From Companilactobacillus allii (lineage in GTDB: Bacteria; Bacillota; Bacilli; Lactobacillales; Lactobacillaceae), in assembly GCF_001971585.1 (NCBI RefSeq), contig NZ_CP019323.1, positions 424,053 through 488,052 on the forward strand: DNA of 64,000 nucleotides. The letters run 5' to 3'. Position 1 is the first letter of the stretch. Each line of letters opens with the position of its first letter. This document shows positions 1 to 8,965 of this stretch, in pieces. The position numbers were made by a program, and so were the translations under genes. The notes beneath the pieces were generated by a model. It did no database searches. It had not been told where the DNA came from and saw only the letters and a list, made by a program, of their open reading frames with translations.

Positions 1-910
1 TCCAATTCAACCATGAATACAACCCGTCCATCATTGCAGCTATAGGTTGTCCAATTACATAAAAAACAACTAATGAAATAAATAATGTCGATATAAATGG
101 AATAATCATAATTGGAACAATAGGTTGAATAATCTTAGGCCATTTGACCTTCTTTAACAATTTAACAAAATAACCAACAATGAATGCAACTAGTAGTGCC
201 GAGATAAAACCACCACCTGCTTTTGCATGTAATAAATCAGCATCATTAGCGATATATGCCCCAATCATTGCTGGAGCTATCGCAGGTTTATCAGCTATTG
301 AATTAGCAACAAATCCTGCGAACAAAGGAATCATTAATTTGAATCCAACTTGTCCTACCTGAAATAAATTGGACATCAACATTCCCATTTGCGTATGTGT
401 GTCAAATCCCCATTTAACAATTCTTCCCATATCATCTCTTTGGAAAGCGTATAAATTCGCTATAGTTAAAATTAATCCCGCAGCAATTACCATTGGGATC
501 ATATATGAAATACCACTCATTACATGTGTAAAAAATGTGGTCTTTTCTTTATTGTTACCAATTTGAATCTTACCAACTTTGCTACCTTTTTTACCAAAAA
601 CAGTTGCTTCTTTTTCAGCTTTTTCAATTAATGCTTTTCCATCATTAATGGCAGCATTTGAATCTGTAACGTACAACCTTTTACCTGTAAATCTGATTGG
701 ATCAATTTTTATGTCCGCAGCTACAATAACTAAATCTGCACTACTGATATCTTTTTCCGTTAAAACATTTTCTGCTCCTATGGCACCATTAGTTTCAACT
801 TTAGCTTCATAGCCCATTTCTTTTGCAGCTTTTTCAATTGATTCAGCTGCCATATATGTGTGAGCTATACCAGATGCACACGCGGTTACCGCTATAAGTT
901 TTTTAGACAT
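1..910 (-). CDS. PTS fructose-type transporter subunit EIIBC (3' part beyond the window)
   Basis: Phosphotransferase-system permease that would import and phosphorylate a ketose or polyol. The visible 303 residues begin with a fructose-family EIIB domain; TACASGIAHTYMAA places the phospho-accepting Cys at residue 11. A linker and the first membrane segments of a fructose-type EIIC follow (MSGISYMIPMVIAAG, then alternating hydrophobic segments). It has no EIIA domain, so it must borrow one, most simply from the EIIABC at 1333-3249, whose EIIB-EIIC part it resembles. The start at 910 is preferred over the ATG six bases upstream because the GGGGG ribosome site is then at a normal distance. A cre site lies about 55 bases upstream. 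The gene runs off the left edge in frame with no stop, so total length is unknown. Confidence 0.88.
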   Translation of the reverse strand, partial: MSKKLIAVTACASGIAHTYMAAESIEKAAKEMGYEAKVETNGAIGAENVLTEKDISSADLVIVAADIKIDPIRFTGKRLYVTDSNAAINDGKALIEKAEKEATVFGKKGSKVGKIQIGNNKEKTTFFTHVMSGISYMIPMVIAAGLILTIANLYAFQRDDMGRIVKWGFDTHTQMGMLMSNLFQVGQVGFKLMIPLFAGFVANSIADKPAIAPAMIGAYIANDADLLHAKAGGGFISALLVAFIVGYFVKLLKKVKWPKIIQPIVPIMIIPFISTLFISLVVFYVIGQPIAAMMDGLYSWLNW

Positions 911-964
911 TTTCATTCCCCCTTGCTTAATTTATAAATTTATATTAATGTATTTATATTTTTT

Positions 965-979
965 AGTAAACGCTTTCAA
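965..979 (-). promoter_or_regulatory. cre site (CcpA operator) upstream of the EIIBC gene
   Basis: Read on the minus strand, TTGAAAGCGTTTACT matches every position of the cre consensus WTGNAANCGNWNNCW. It lies 55-69 bases before the EIIBC start at 910, which predicts carbon catabolite control of this gene by CcpA with HPr-Ser-P. Confidence 0.7.
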
Positions 980-1046
980 GCTATCTTGATTTCATTTACT
1001 CTTTAAATGAAAATACTGAAATAAATTTCACGAATATTTAAAGTAA

Positions 1047-1117
1047 TCGAGTAGGAGGTAACTTTAGTTACCGACCTCTCACACCATCGTACGTACAGTT
1101 CCGTATACGGCGGTTCA
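1047..1117 (-). mobile_element. Group II intron remnant: domains V and VI only
   Basis: On the minus strand the segment folds as a group II intron 3' end. Domain V: ACCGCCGTA pairs with TACGATGGT around a distal TACG/TGTA stem, with the two-base CG bulge just 3' of that stem. One pair, normally C-G, is C-A here, so the catalytic hairpin looks decayed. Domain VI: GAGAGG pairs with CCT-A-CTC, leaving a single bulged A about seven bases from the presumed end, above the stem GGTAAC/GTTACC. No reverse transcriptase or 5' intron domains are found; beyond 1117 the sequence changes to an unrelated hairpin. The 420-base gap 913-1332 otherwise holds a cre site and two terminators. Confidence 0.7.
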
Positions 1118-1139
1118 TTAATTTAAGCATTCTGAATAG

Positions 1140-1188
1140 ACTGGAATTTCTTGGACATATTTATTAGTCCGAGAGATTCCAGTTTTTT
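1140..1188 (+). terminator. Intrinsic terminator-like hairpin (orphan)
   Basis: ACTGGAAT pairs with ATTCCAGT, with an inner GGAC/GTCC stem, followed by six T on the plus strand. No plus-strand gene precedes it. It shares loop ATATTTAT and outer stem with the hairpin at 31671-31722. Confidence 0.55.
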
Positions 1189-1274
1189 ATTCGTTAGAGT
1201 GTATGACAATGTCTTACGGATATTAATTGTAAATCACAGTGCTGTTATAAAAGTTAAAATCCAAGTCGTGTGTA

Positions 1275-1312
1275 TCAAAAAAAGGACATCGATTTTAACT
1301 ATCGATATCCTA
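1275..1312 (-). terminator. Terminator of the fructose PTS operon
   Basis: On the minus strand AGGATATCGAT pairs with ATCGATGTCCT and a run of seven T follows. It sits 20 bases after the stop of the EIIABC gene, so the EIIBC gene at 1-910 is probably transcribed separately. Confidence 0.8.
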
Positions 1313-1332
1313 TAAATTATTTGAGCATTTTA

Positions 1333-3249
1333 TTAAATTATACCTGCTGCCATATGTTTGTTCATTTCAGATTCACTCAAAGTTCTCTTAGTGAAACCTA
1401 AAATCAAGGCAGTAATAACGGTACCTATTAAAATACAACCTATATATAACAATGGTTTATTACATGCAACCGGTATAACAAATATTCCACCATGTGGGGC
1501 TTGAAGTGTAATATTCAACATCATGCTTAAGGCACCACCAACTGCACCACCAATAACATTAGCGGGAATAGTTCTCAATGGATCAGCAGCTGCGAACGGA
1601 ATAGCACCTTCTGTAATAAAGCAGGCCCCTAGAATCCAGTTTGCTTTACCTGCTTCTCTTTCTTGATTAGTGAATTTATTCTTAAATAATAATGTGGCTA
1701 ACGCAACTCCTAATGGTGGAACCATACCACCAACCATCAAAGCAGCTGATGGTCCATAAATTTTAGAAGCAAACATTGCCAAGCCAAAAGCCGAAGCTGT
1801 CTTATTAATTGGACCACCCATATCGGAAGACATCATTCCAGCTAGTACAGCTCCCATAACGAAGGCACTTGATCCATTCATTGATTTTAACCATGTAGTT
1901 AAGAATTCATTTAAGTTCGACATTGGTGTATTGAGAATAAAGAACATGACGAATCCAACGACAAATGTTGCCAATAACGGAATCAACAAAACTGAGATCA
2001 AACCTTGATACGTATGTGGAATATTTTTAGTTTTCTTGGTGATCAACTTCGTTATATAACCACCTAAGAAACCAGCTAACATACCACCCAAGAAACCAGA
2101 ACCACCATTCATGGCCATCATTCCGCCAATCATACCTGGTGCTAATCCTGGCTTATCAGCAATACTCCATGAAATATAAGCAGCTAAAACTGGAACATAT
2201 AACTTGAACGCAGCGTTACCACCCATTTCATTAAAGAATGCCGCCCAAATATTATATTGGTCACTCTTAGGATCACTAGCATAAATACCAAACATGAATG
2301 AAATAGCGATAAAGATACCACCGACTACAACAAAGGGAATCATATAAGACACACCACTCATGATGTGGGTATAAAATGCTCTAGCAAAACTACTGCCTTT
2401 ACCTTCATCCTCAGTCTCTTCACTCTTTATTTCTTTATCTGATTTAACATAGCCTGAACTCAAAGCTAATGCATCATCAACAACTTTTTGTGGCTTATCA
2501 ATGGCTCTTTTAACAGGGATATCTAAGAATTCTCGTCCCTCAAACACATCGGTATCTACCTTAACATCATGTGCTACAACGATTGCATCTGCTTCAGAAA
2601 TGTCTTTAGCAGTGAGTTTATTCTCCACTCCAGTGGATCCGTTGGTTTGAATCTTATATTTCATCCCACGTTTCTTAGCTTCATTCTCTAATGATTGAGC
2701 AGCCATATAGGTGTGCGCAATTCCAGTCATACAAGCCGAAATACCAATTAAGTATTTACCACCATCTTCAGTTACTTTCTTAAGATCATCTTCTTGGGAC
2801 TTCGTTTCATCTTGTTCAATCAAGTCTTTGTATATTTCATCTTCAGTCATAGCCGTCAATAATTTAGCACGAAAAGTTTCATCCATCAGAAAAGTTGAAA
2901 TAGTCGATAACATCCGTAGATGTTCATCATTGGCACTTGCTGGTGCAGCAATCATAAATACTAAATTAACAATCTCTTGTCCCCATTTAATTCCACTTAA
3001 ATTTTTGAGAATAACAATAGTTGCTTTGTCTACACCTTCTGATTTTCCATGCGGTATGGCAACACCATAACCAACAGCTGTTGATATCTCTTCTTCTCGT
3101 TTATTGACCGCTTTTTGAAAAGAGGGTATATCAGAAATATATCCATTTGCTCCAAGTAGTGAACTCATCTTTTCGATAGCTTCTTGTTTACTCATGGCTG
3201 TATTAGAAATAATGATATTCTTTTTGTCTATCACATCTTTAACATTCAT
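1333..3249 (-). CDS. fruA: PTS fructose-type transporter subunit EIIABC
   Basis: Complete 638-residue EIIABC. The EIIA domain occupies about residues 1-150, with VAIPHGKSEG giving phospho-His67. The EIIB domain is about 165-265, with SACMTGIAHTYMAA giving phospho-Cys173. The fructose-type EIIC runs from about 290 to the end with repeated long hydrophobic segments. It would take up fructose or a related sugar and deliver the phosphorylated product. It is last in a three-gene minus-strand operon behind a PRD regulator and a class II aldolase, 29 bases from the aldolase. The pairing with an aldolase instead of 1-phosphofructokinase (fruK) is unusual for a plain fructose operon and suggests a product the aldolase can cleave, perhaps a ketose bisphosphate. 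The substrate is inference; the family assignment is firm. Confidence 0.9.
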   Translation of the reverse strand: MNVKDVIDKKNIIISNTAMSKQEAIEKMSSLLGANGYISDIPSFQKAVNKREEEISTAVGYGVAIPHGKSEGVDKATIVILKNLSGIKWGQEIVNLVFMIAAPASANDEHLRMLSTISTFLMDETFRAKLLTAMTEDEIYKDLIEQDETKSQEDDLKKVTEDGGKYLIGISACMTGIAHTYMAAQSLENEAKKRGMKYKIQTNGSTGVENKLTAKDISEADAIVVAHDVKVDTDVFEGREFLDIPVKRAIDKPQKVVDDALALSSGYVKSDKEIKSEETEDEGKGSSFARAFYTHIMSGVSYMIPFVVVGGIFIAISFMFGIYASDPKSDQYNIWAAFFNEMGGNAAFKLYVPVLAAYISWSIADKPGLAPGMIGGMMAMNGGSGFLGGMLAGFLGGYITKLITKKTKNIPHTYQGLISVLLIPLLATFVVGFVMFFILNTPMSNLNEFLTTWLKSMNGSSAFVMGAVLAGMMSSDMGGPINKTASAFGLAMFASKIYGPSAALMVGGMVPPLGVALATLLFKNKFTNQEREAGKANWILGACFITEGAIPFAAADPLRTIPANVIGGAVGGALSMMLNITLQAPHGGIFVIPVACNKPLLYIGCILIGTVITALILGFTKRTLSESEMNKHMAAGII

Positions 3250-3278
3250 AATTTTCCCCTTCTAAATCAAATGTTGAT

Positions 3279-4151
3279 TTATTTGAAATACAAGCTAGCC
3301 TTTCCAGTTGAGTTGAACAAATCCATCTTATATTCAACAACGTCTTGTGCCGCTTGGCGTGCACTAGGCATTAATACATTTGGTTCATAATCATCAGGCT
3401 TTTCAACCAATGTCTTACGTAGCTGATTAAAGAATGCTGTCTTCATATCAGTTGAAAGATTGATTTTAGCAACACCATGCTTATATGTCTTTCGAATTTC
3501 TTCATCCTTATTATCAGAACCACCATGTAATACCAATGGAATATCAACTGCTTCGTGAATCTTTTCCAATAGATCAATTCTTAATTCTGGCTTTTCAACA
3601 TGTGCATAGTGGCCATGACGTGTTCCAATAGCAACAGCTAATGTATCGACTCCTGTTGCCTCAACAAACTTCTTAGCATCTTCAGGTTTTGTATAAAGGA
3701 TTTCATTAACACCGTTACTGTCAACGGACAATTCATTACTTCCAATTGTTCCTAATTCTGCTTCTACAGAGACGTTTACAGCATGTGCTGCTTCAACGCA
3801 TTTCTTAGTAATAGCAATATTCTTTTCCCATGGTTCAGCAGATGTATCAATCATTACTGAACTATAACCATTTTGAATACCTTTAAGAACATCTTGATAA
3901 GTTGCTCCATGATCAACATGAATTGCCATTGGAATACGTGTACGATTTACAGCTTGTCTTACATAAGCAACAAAATCTTCACCAACATAGCTCAATTCAT
4001 CAGGATGAATTTGAATAATTGCTGGAGCATTCTTCTTTTCAGCAGCATTAATAATGGCCTCTACAAACTCACTATTTGAAACATTATATGACCCAACCGC
4101 AAACTCATTCTTGTAAGCTACATCTAGTAAATCAACCATATTCATTAACAT
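3279..4151 (-). CDS. fba: Class II ketose-bisphosphate aldolase (fructose/tagatose-bisphosphate type)
   Basis: Zinc-dependent aldolase of 290 residues, normal for the class. It cleaves a ketose 1,6-bisphosphate to dihydroxyacetone phosphate and an aldehyde. AIHVDHGAT supplies the catalytic Asp80 and zinc-ligand His81; GTRHGHYAH and PLVLHGGSDN supply the later metal and phosphate-binding positions. The start at 4151 has AGAGGA seven bases upstream; internal ATGs at codons 3 and 5 are possible starts. Only one base separates it from the stop of the PRD regulator, so the two are translationally linked. Its place in a PTS operon suggests a catabolic copy rather than the main glycolytic enzyme. 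Fructose versus tagatose specificity cannot be told from the sequence by eye. Confidence 0.87.
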   Translation of the reverse strand: MLMNMVDLLDVAYKNEFAVGSYNVSNSEFVEAIINAAEKKNAPAIIQIHPDELSYVGEDFVAYVRQAVNRTRIPMAIHVDHGATYQDVLKGIQNGYSSVMIDTSAEPWEKNIAITKKCVEAAHAVNVSVEAELGTIGSNELSVDSNGVNEILYTKPEDAKKFVEATGVDTLAVAIGTRHGHYAHVEKPELRIDLLEKIHEAVDIPLVLHGGSDNKDEEIRKTYKHGVAKINLSTDMKTAFFNQLRKTLVEKPDDYEPNVLMPSARQAAQDVVEYKMDLFNSTGKASLYFK

Positions 4152-4152
4152 T

Positions 4153-6015
4153 TTAATATCCTCTTTCTTTATTCCATACAGAAATAAAATCCTGTTTATT
4201 TTTTGTTTCTAGTAATTTCAATACCGTATCTAAGTTATTGGTATGTACATATACGTCCCTAAAAAAACCCTTATTAACTTCCAACTGTTCAGATGGAATA
4301 TATACAATAATCAATCTAACTTTCTGATTTCCCCATGTAATATTGGATTTATTGATACCAATTATTACATGAGGGTTATACGAAAACTTGGTTAAAAATG
4401 GATGTGGCAAAGCAGTAAAGTTACCAACATCCGTACTAGACATCCCTTCCCGATCCTTAAAATTAGTAAATAAACTTGAATAACCAGCTAATTCTAATAA
4501 TTTTTCTATAGCAGAGATATTCGAATCCTCATTTATTCTGAAATAGTCAGCAGCATTTATTAAATTTGAAGTTCCAACTGTTGAAATAAATCTTTGAACA
4601 CTTTGAATATCCATACTGTTAAAATTTCTTGAAATATGTATTAATTTGTCATTTGTATAATATTTAGGATCAGGATATTCGACAATTGTAGTTAAAACTA
4701 AATCAAATTTTTCAAAATCTACTGATTCAAAATCGTGGACGATTTTTACTATTTGAATATTTTGGAAAAACATCTCAACTTTGTTCTTAATTAGCCTTGT
4801 TTCTATTTGCTTATTATTTACGATCAAAAGCACTTTTAATATTCCGTCTTTTCCTTCATTCAAAACTAATTGAATATGTATTGATAAATATGCGATTTCA
4901 GATTCTGGTATAGACAATGAAAGTCGCTTTTTTAAATCGTCATAGATAAAACTCGAAATAGAATAGGCAAATAAATATTCATGTTTTAATTCAGTAAAAT
5001 AAGGATTGAAAATTGGTATCTTCTCTTTGATTGGATTTAAGAGTCTAGCAATATGATTTACAATTTGATTCTGATAATTTTCATTGGAATACACCGGAAT
5101 ATCAAAATACTTTTCTGCTTTGAATAGTGTTTTCTTTATTGTTGAAATCGTTGACTCATCATTCAAAATTATTTTTGGATTTGTAATATCTAAAGGTAGT
5201 GCCAAAAGATAATATGTTAGACTTAGCAATTCCTCTTTAGTCCGTTCAAGTTTGAAAGTATCTATCAAGTCACTAGCCAATTTATATTCTGCAAACTCAG
5301 AAACGACATTTTCATAACTGGCCAGTTCCTTCACATGATTTTGATTTTTTATACGATCATTCATAATTATCATATGAATGATTAGCTTGACATAAGTCCA
5401 ATATTCAACGGTGCAATTATGCGCCGTCAAAATATTATCAATTGCTTTTATATTTTTAGTTAGTTCTTTAATATTGGTCATCTCATTAAAAAAATTATAT
5501 AATCGTGAAATCAATTTATCTTTAGAGAATATCTTTAATGGAACCAATTCCTCAAGAACCAATCTTTTAGACTCTTCACTTCCAACTAATCTAACCCCCG
5601 TAAAAATTTTTGATTCAAATGACAGGCCAATATCAAACTGCTTTATCTTCAAAAATAATTTTTGGATTTTACTACGAATGCTTTCACTTGAATACGAGAG
5701 TCGATCAGCAATTACATCAATCTGGGTATACCCAGTACTATTTATAAGTAATAATGCAATTTTAAATAAGATTTCATCATCACTGTCCGAATCATTTTCA
5801 CTAATATCTTTGGAATCATATTTACTTTTATCGATTTTGTATCCTTTGGCGGTGGAAATAATTAACCTCTCACCATTGGAAAGCTCATTAACTTTAGCTA
5901 CATAATTTCTTATGCTCCTCTCTGTTACACCAACTAATTCAGATAACTGTTTGTTAGTAATAAAGTCTTTTTGTTGCAGCAGCACATCTAGCATTTTATT
6001 AATATTCTTATTCAT
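4153..6015 (-). CDS. PRD-domain transcriptional regulator with EIIA-like C-terminus (BglG/MtlR/LicR class)
   Basis: Multidomain PTS-controlled activator of 620 residues. An N-terminal HTH (about 1-60, LSELVGVTERSIRNYVAKV) is followed by a second HTH-like region, two PRD regions (about 160-400), an EIIB-like fold (VLLIVNNKQIETRLI) and an EIIA-like domain with FTALPHPFL as the probable phospho-His site. The EIIB-like part shows no Cys at the usual place near its start, so phosphate relay there is doubtful. It leads the operon with the aldolase and EIIABC and most likely activates it when the PTS is dephosphorylated by transport. A cre site covers its promoter, and an 18-bp palindrome (TTTCCTA/TAGGAAA, 6111-6128) lies just upstream as a candidate self-operator. 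Confidence 0.83.
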   Translation of the reverse strand: MNKNINKMLDVLLQQKDFITNKQLSELVGVTERSIRNYVAKVNELSNGERLIISTAKGYKIDKSKYDSKDISENDSDSDDEILFKIALLLINSTGYTQIDVIADRLSYSSESIRSKIQKLFLKIKQFDIGLSFESKIFTGVRLVGSEESKRLVLEELVPLKIFSKDKLISRLYNFFNEMTNIKELTKNIKAIDNILTAHNCTVEYWTYVKLIIHMIIMNDRIKNQNHVKELASYENVVSEFAEYKLASDLIDTFKLERTKEELLSLTYYLLALPLDITNPKIILNDESTISTIKKTLFKAEKYFDIPVYSNENYQNQIVNHIARLLNPIKEKIPIFNPYFTELKHEYLFAYSISSFIYDDLKKRLSLSIPESEIAYLSIHIQLVLNEGKDGILKVLLIVNNKQIETRLIKNKVEMFFQNIQIVKIVHDFESVDFEKFDLVLTTIVEYPDPKYYTNDKLIHISRNFNSMDIQSVQRFISTVGTSNLINAADYFRINEDSNISAIEKLLELAGYSSLFTNFKDREGMSSTDVGNFTALPHPFLTKFSYNPHVIIGINKSNITWGNQKVRLIIVYIPSEQLEVNKGFFRDVYVHTNNLDTVLKLLETKNKQDFISVWNKERGY

Positions 6016-6071
6016 AGTATTTTCCTAACCAAGTTATTAATAAGAACTACTATTGCTCATCAACAGTTCCT

Positions 6072-6128
6072 ATTATATTTTTTAAGTATCCGCTTACAAA
6101 GTTACATTTTTTTCCTATAGGTAGGAAA
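6072..6128 (-). promoter_or_regulatory. Promoter region of the PRD-aldolase-PTS operon with cre site
   Basis: On the minus strand a TATAAT -10 element is at 6072-6077 and a poor -35 (TTTGTA) 17 bases upstream. TTGTAAGCGGATACT at 6085-6099 matches the cre consensus at every fixed position and overlaps the -35 and spacer, which predicts direct CcpA repression. The palindrome TTTCCTA-TAGG-TAGGAAA at 6111-6128 sits where an activator would bind. Confidence 0.65.
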
Positions 6129-6183
6129 CTTTTCCCACTAAACGGAAGGTATCTTATGCTACCAACTTTCATGCTGAATACAC

Positions 6184-6221
6184 AAAAAAATAGCCATATC
6201 CCTAAAACTTAGGAATATGGC
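6184..6221 (-). terminator. Terminator-like hairpin without an obvious gene
   Basis: On the minus strand GCCATATTCCTAA pairs with TTAGGGATATGGC and seven T follow. It lies 180 bases beyond the LacI-gene terminator with no ORF between, so it may be a second stop or end a small unrecognised transcript. I see nothing else in 6222-6400. Confidence 0.55.
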
Positions 6222-6401
6222 CATCCAAAAATCATCTCTTTTAAAATTTTGTAATTTCTTGACATAAATATTTTCTGATAGAATCCAAATTGTTAATTCT
6301 TAACAGCATATATATGTGCACCATTTACAAATAAATACAGTTTAACCTTGTTAAAACGATTATTTTTTAATTTCTACTAAAAAGATAAATACACAACAAT
6401 C

Positions 6402-6433
6402 AAAATAAAAGCCATCATAAATCTGACGGCTTT
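6402..6433 (-). terminator. Terminator of the LacI-family regulator gene
   Basis: Minus-strand stem AAAGCCGTCA/TGATGGCTTT with a T-rich tail, 30 bases after the regulator's stop. Confidence 0.7.
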
Positions 6434-6463
6434 CGTTTAATACTCGATGCCTAATTTAAATTA

Positions 6464-7471
6464 CTATTCAATACAGAATACGCTCTGTCGTTCACTAATC
6501 TTAATGGGAACAAGACACTGTGATTCAAATGTTTTATTAAGTGTTTTGACTCTCTGCTCAATTTGTCGTACTCCAATCACTCCCATTTCATAAAAGTTCT
6601 GTGAAATACTAGTTAGCTGAGGTTGGACGATTTTACACATTTCAGTACCATCTATACTTATGATAGATAGGTCTTGGGGCACTCTCAATCCAAAGTTACG
6701 AGCCTGATTCAATATTCCTATCGCGGTTAAATCACTTGCGGCAACGACTCCTGTAATCTCAGTGTCTTTTCCAAATTTTTTCATAGCTAATTCTCCGGCA
6801 ACATAACTATAATCCCCATACTCCAACCAGGATTGTTTAGGAGTTATACCATTTTCTAACAATGCTCTCGTATATCCAGCAGTTCTTAATCTACCAGTAT
6901 ACGGATATTTATCCAATCCAACTAATCCTATTTTACGATGACCATGTTCAATCAAATATTTAGTAGCAGTATAACCAATTATTTCATCGTCTGAGCTAAC
7001 GAAGGGTCTATCATCATCAAATCCCATGGATAAGAAGCAATAGGGTGTATTTGATTCATCTAATAGCTTTAAATTATCCTCTGATAAAGCAATGGATAGC
7101 AATAAAACTCCCATAACCGGACGTTCGATCACTGTTAATAATGCCTTTTTTTGTTCCTCAGTGTCAGCACTACCAGAATACACGACAATTAAATTGTATC
7201 CGTTTTTTGATGCTTCTGCTTGTATTCCATCGATTATTTCACCGGCAAAATTTGTCTTAACAGAACTGACAACTGCCGCAATAACATTACTCTGCTTTTT
7301 AACCAATTCAACTGCAGCTTGGTTTTTTTTATATCCCAGTTCTTCAACTGCTTGTTTTACTTTTTTTTCAGTTTCAGGTGTATAGTATTTGGATTTTCCA
7401 GATAAAACGCGAGAAACGGTTGATGGCGCGACTCCGACTTTTCGTGCAATATCTTTTATTGTTGCTGACAT
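6464..7471 (-). CDS. LacI/GalR-family transcriptional repressor (probable alpha-glucoside regulator)
   Basis: 335 residues, typical LacI length. The N-terminal HTH IKDIARKVGVAPSTVSRVLSG (residues about 5-25) is followed by the hinge helix and a periplasmic-binding-protein-like core (IAAVVSSVKTNF onward), where an effector sugar or CcpA-like partner would bind. The start at 7471 has GGGAG eight bases upstream. It lies downstream of the MFS transporter and GH13 glucosidase genes on the same strand. Two copies of AGCAAACGTTTGCT, a LacI-type operator with a central CG, flank the glucosidase promoter and are its likely targets. It resembles MalR rather than CcpA by context, but the effector is unknown. 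Confidence 0.87.
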   Translation of the reverse strand: MSATIKDIARKVGVAPSTVSRVLSGKSKYYTPETEKKVKQAVEELGYKKNQAAVELVKKQSNVIAAVVSSVKTNFAGEIIDGIQAEASKNGYNLIVVYSGSADTEEQKKALLTVIERPVMGVLLLSIALSEDNLKLLDESNTPYCFLSMGFDDDRPFVSSDDEIIGYTATKYLIEHGHRKIGLVGLDKYPYTGRLRTAGYTRALLENGITPKQSWLEYGDYSYVAGELAMKKFGKDTEITGVVAASDLTAIGILNQARNFGLRVPQDLSIISIDGTEMCKIVQPQLTSISQNFYEMGVIGVRQIEQRVKTLNKTFESQCLVPIKISERQSVFCIE

Positions 7472-7556
7472 TCAACCATCTCCCTACTTTATAATTGATT
7501 TCAATTTCTAAACAATAAAGAAGCGGTTTTATATAACCGCTTCATTAAGTATATTA

Positions 7557-8942
7557 TTATTTACCTTCATGAACAATGGCGACTGAAAATCCACCAATGA
7601 CCATAGCAACAAATCCAATAATCATCATCATACTTTGACTATTTCCAACCATTGGGAAAATAATAAAGCTGGCCAATGATCCAATAATCTGTGGTAAACA
7701 AACAGCTATATTAAATAGTCCTAAATATGATCCATTGTTTTGTCCATCCAATGATGTTGTCAACATTGCAAATGGAAGTGTGTTGATCGTAAAGTTTCCA
7801 ATCCCATATAATGCAAATGCGAAGAGTGCTACCCATTGATTTCCTGTAGTAGCAACAATAACAATACTGATTGCATCTGCAAACAAACCAAATGAATACC
7901 AGAACTTACGTTTTGTTTCCTTAGTTTTGGCATAATACAATCCCCAAAGTAGAGCAGCAACACTGTAAAATGCAGTCATAACCCCGTACCAATTACCTGC
8001 AGCTTGGAAACCTGCAGATACAGGATCACTTGTGTGCCAAATATTATTGGCCATAGCACCTGTTGCATATGTCCATGTATACATAATTCCAATCCAACTA
8101 AATAATTGGACTACTGATAATTCCCAGAAAGATCTTGGAGCCTTTTTAAGTAATTTCCATAAACTTGGTGTAACCTTTTGTTTCTTTACATCTATTTTAT
8201 GGTACTTAGCATATGTCTCAGGATCATATTCTTTAACATTAAAAATAGTGATTAAACTTGTAATTAGGAGCATCGCTGCACCAACTAAATATGCCCATAT
8301 TACTGTTAATGGTACCTGTCCTTTAGGAGCAGTGTTCGATACACCAAATTTAGTAAGAATAAATGGTAATAATGCCGCTAAAATTCCTCCAGCATATGAA
8401 AAAATTTGTTGCCAAGACCAAGCAATATTTTTCTGACCTTCATTAACCATGTCACCGGCAAGCATCTTGTATGGAGCTAAACAAACATTACTAAATAAAT
8501 CCATTAATGCAATAGCAACGGCTGCATATATCAGAGCCGTCATAGACCCATATCCAAACCCTAACGAACCAGTAAATGGCAACATGATCATTACAATAAC
8601 TGTTATCGGAGCACCAACTAATAGATAAGGAATTCTTCTTCCCCATTTAGTCCAAGTGATGTCTGAATATTTACCTAACAATGGCTGAACAAACATTCCC
8701 AATAATGGAGGTAATAAGAAGAACCATCCAAGATTATTTGGATTTACACCAATTGTTTGGGTAATTCTACTCATTTGTGATCCCTGCAATGTAAATGCCA
8801 TATTTACACCTATACATCCAAAGGTCATAGCAAAAATTGTTTTCATTGGTAATGTTGGCAATGAATTATCGAATCCAAATGATTTTTCATTCTTTTCTAC
8901 TTTTACCGACATATTGTCGGATTTTGCATCTGAAGATTTCAA
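7557..8942 (-). CDS. MFS sugar transporter (GPH / sucrose-maltose symporter-like)
   Basis: 461-residue membrane protein with about 12 hydrophobic segments and the family loop GKYSDITWTKWGRRIPYLL between helices 2 and 3. It probably imports an alpha-glucoside (maltose, isomaltose or sucrose) with a cation. The start is a TTG at 8942 with AAAGGAG 11 bases upstream; no in-frame ATG has a better site until codon 11. It is 23 bases downstream of the GH13 glucosidase, so the two form an operon that takes up and then hydrolyses the sugar in the cytoplasm without phosphorylation. The exact substrate cannot be read from the sequence. Confidence 0.82.
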   Translation of the reverse strand: MKSSDAKSDNMSVKVEKNEKSFGFDNSLPTLPMKTIFAMTFGCIGVNMAFTLQGSQMSRITQTIGVNPNNLGWFFLLPPLLGMFVQPLLGKYSDITWTKWGRRIPYLLVGAPITVIVMIMLPFTGSLGFGYGSMTALIYAAVAIALMDLFSNVCLAPYKMLAGDMVNEGQKNIAWSWQQIFSYAGGILAALLPFILTKFGVSNTAPKGQVPLTVIWAYLVGAAMLLITSLITIFNVKEYDPETYAKYHKIDVKKQKVTPSLWKLLKKAPRSFWELSVVQLFSWIGIMYTWTYATGAMANNIWHTSDPVSAGFQAAGNWYGVMTAFYSVAALLWGLYYAKTKETKRKFWYSFGLFADAISIVIVATTGNQWVALFAFALYGIGNFTINTLPFAMLTTSLDGQNNGSYLGLFNIAVCLPQIIGSLASFIIFPMVGNSQSMMMIIGFVAMVIGGFSVAIVHEGK

Positions 8943-8965
8943 TATTTGACTTTCTCCTTTACTAA

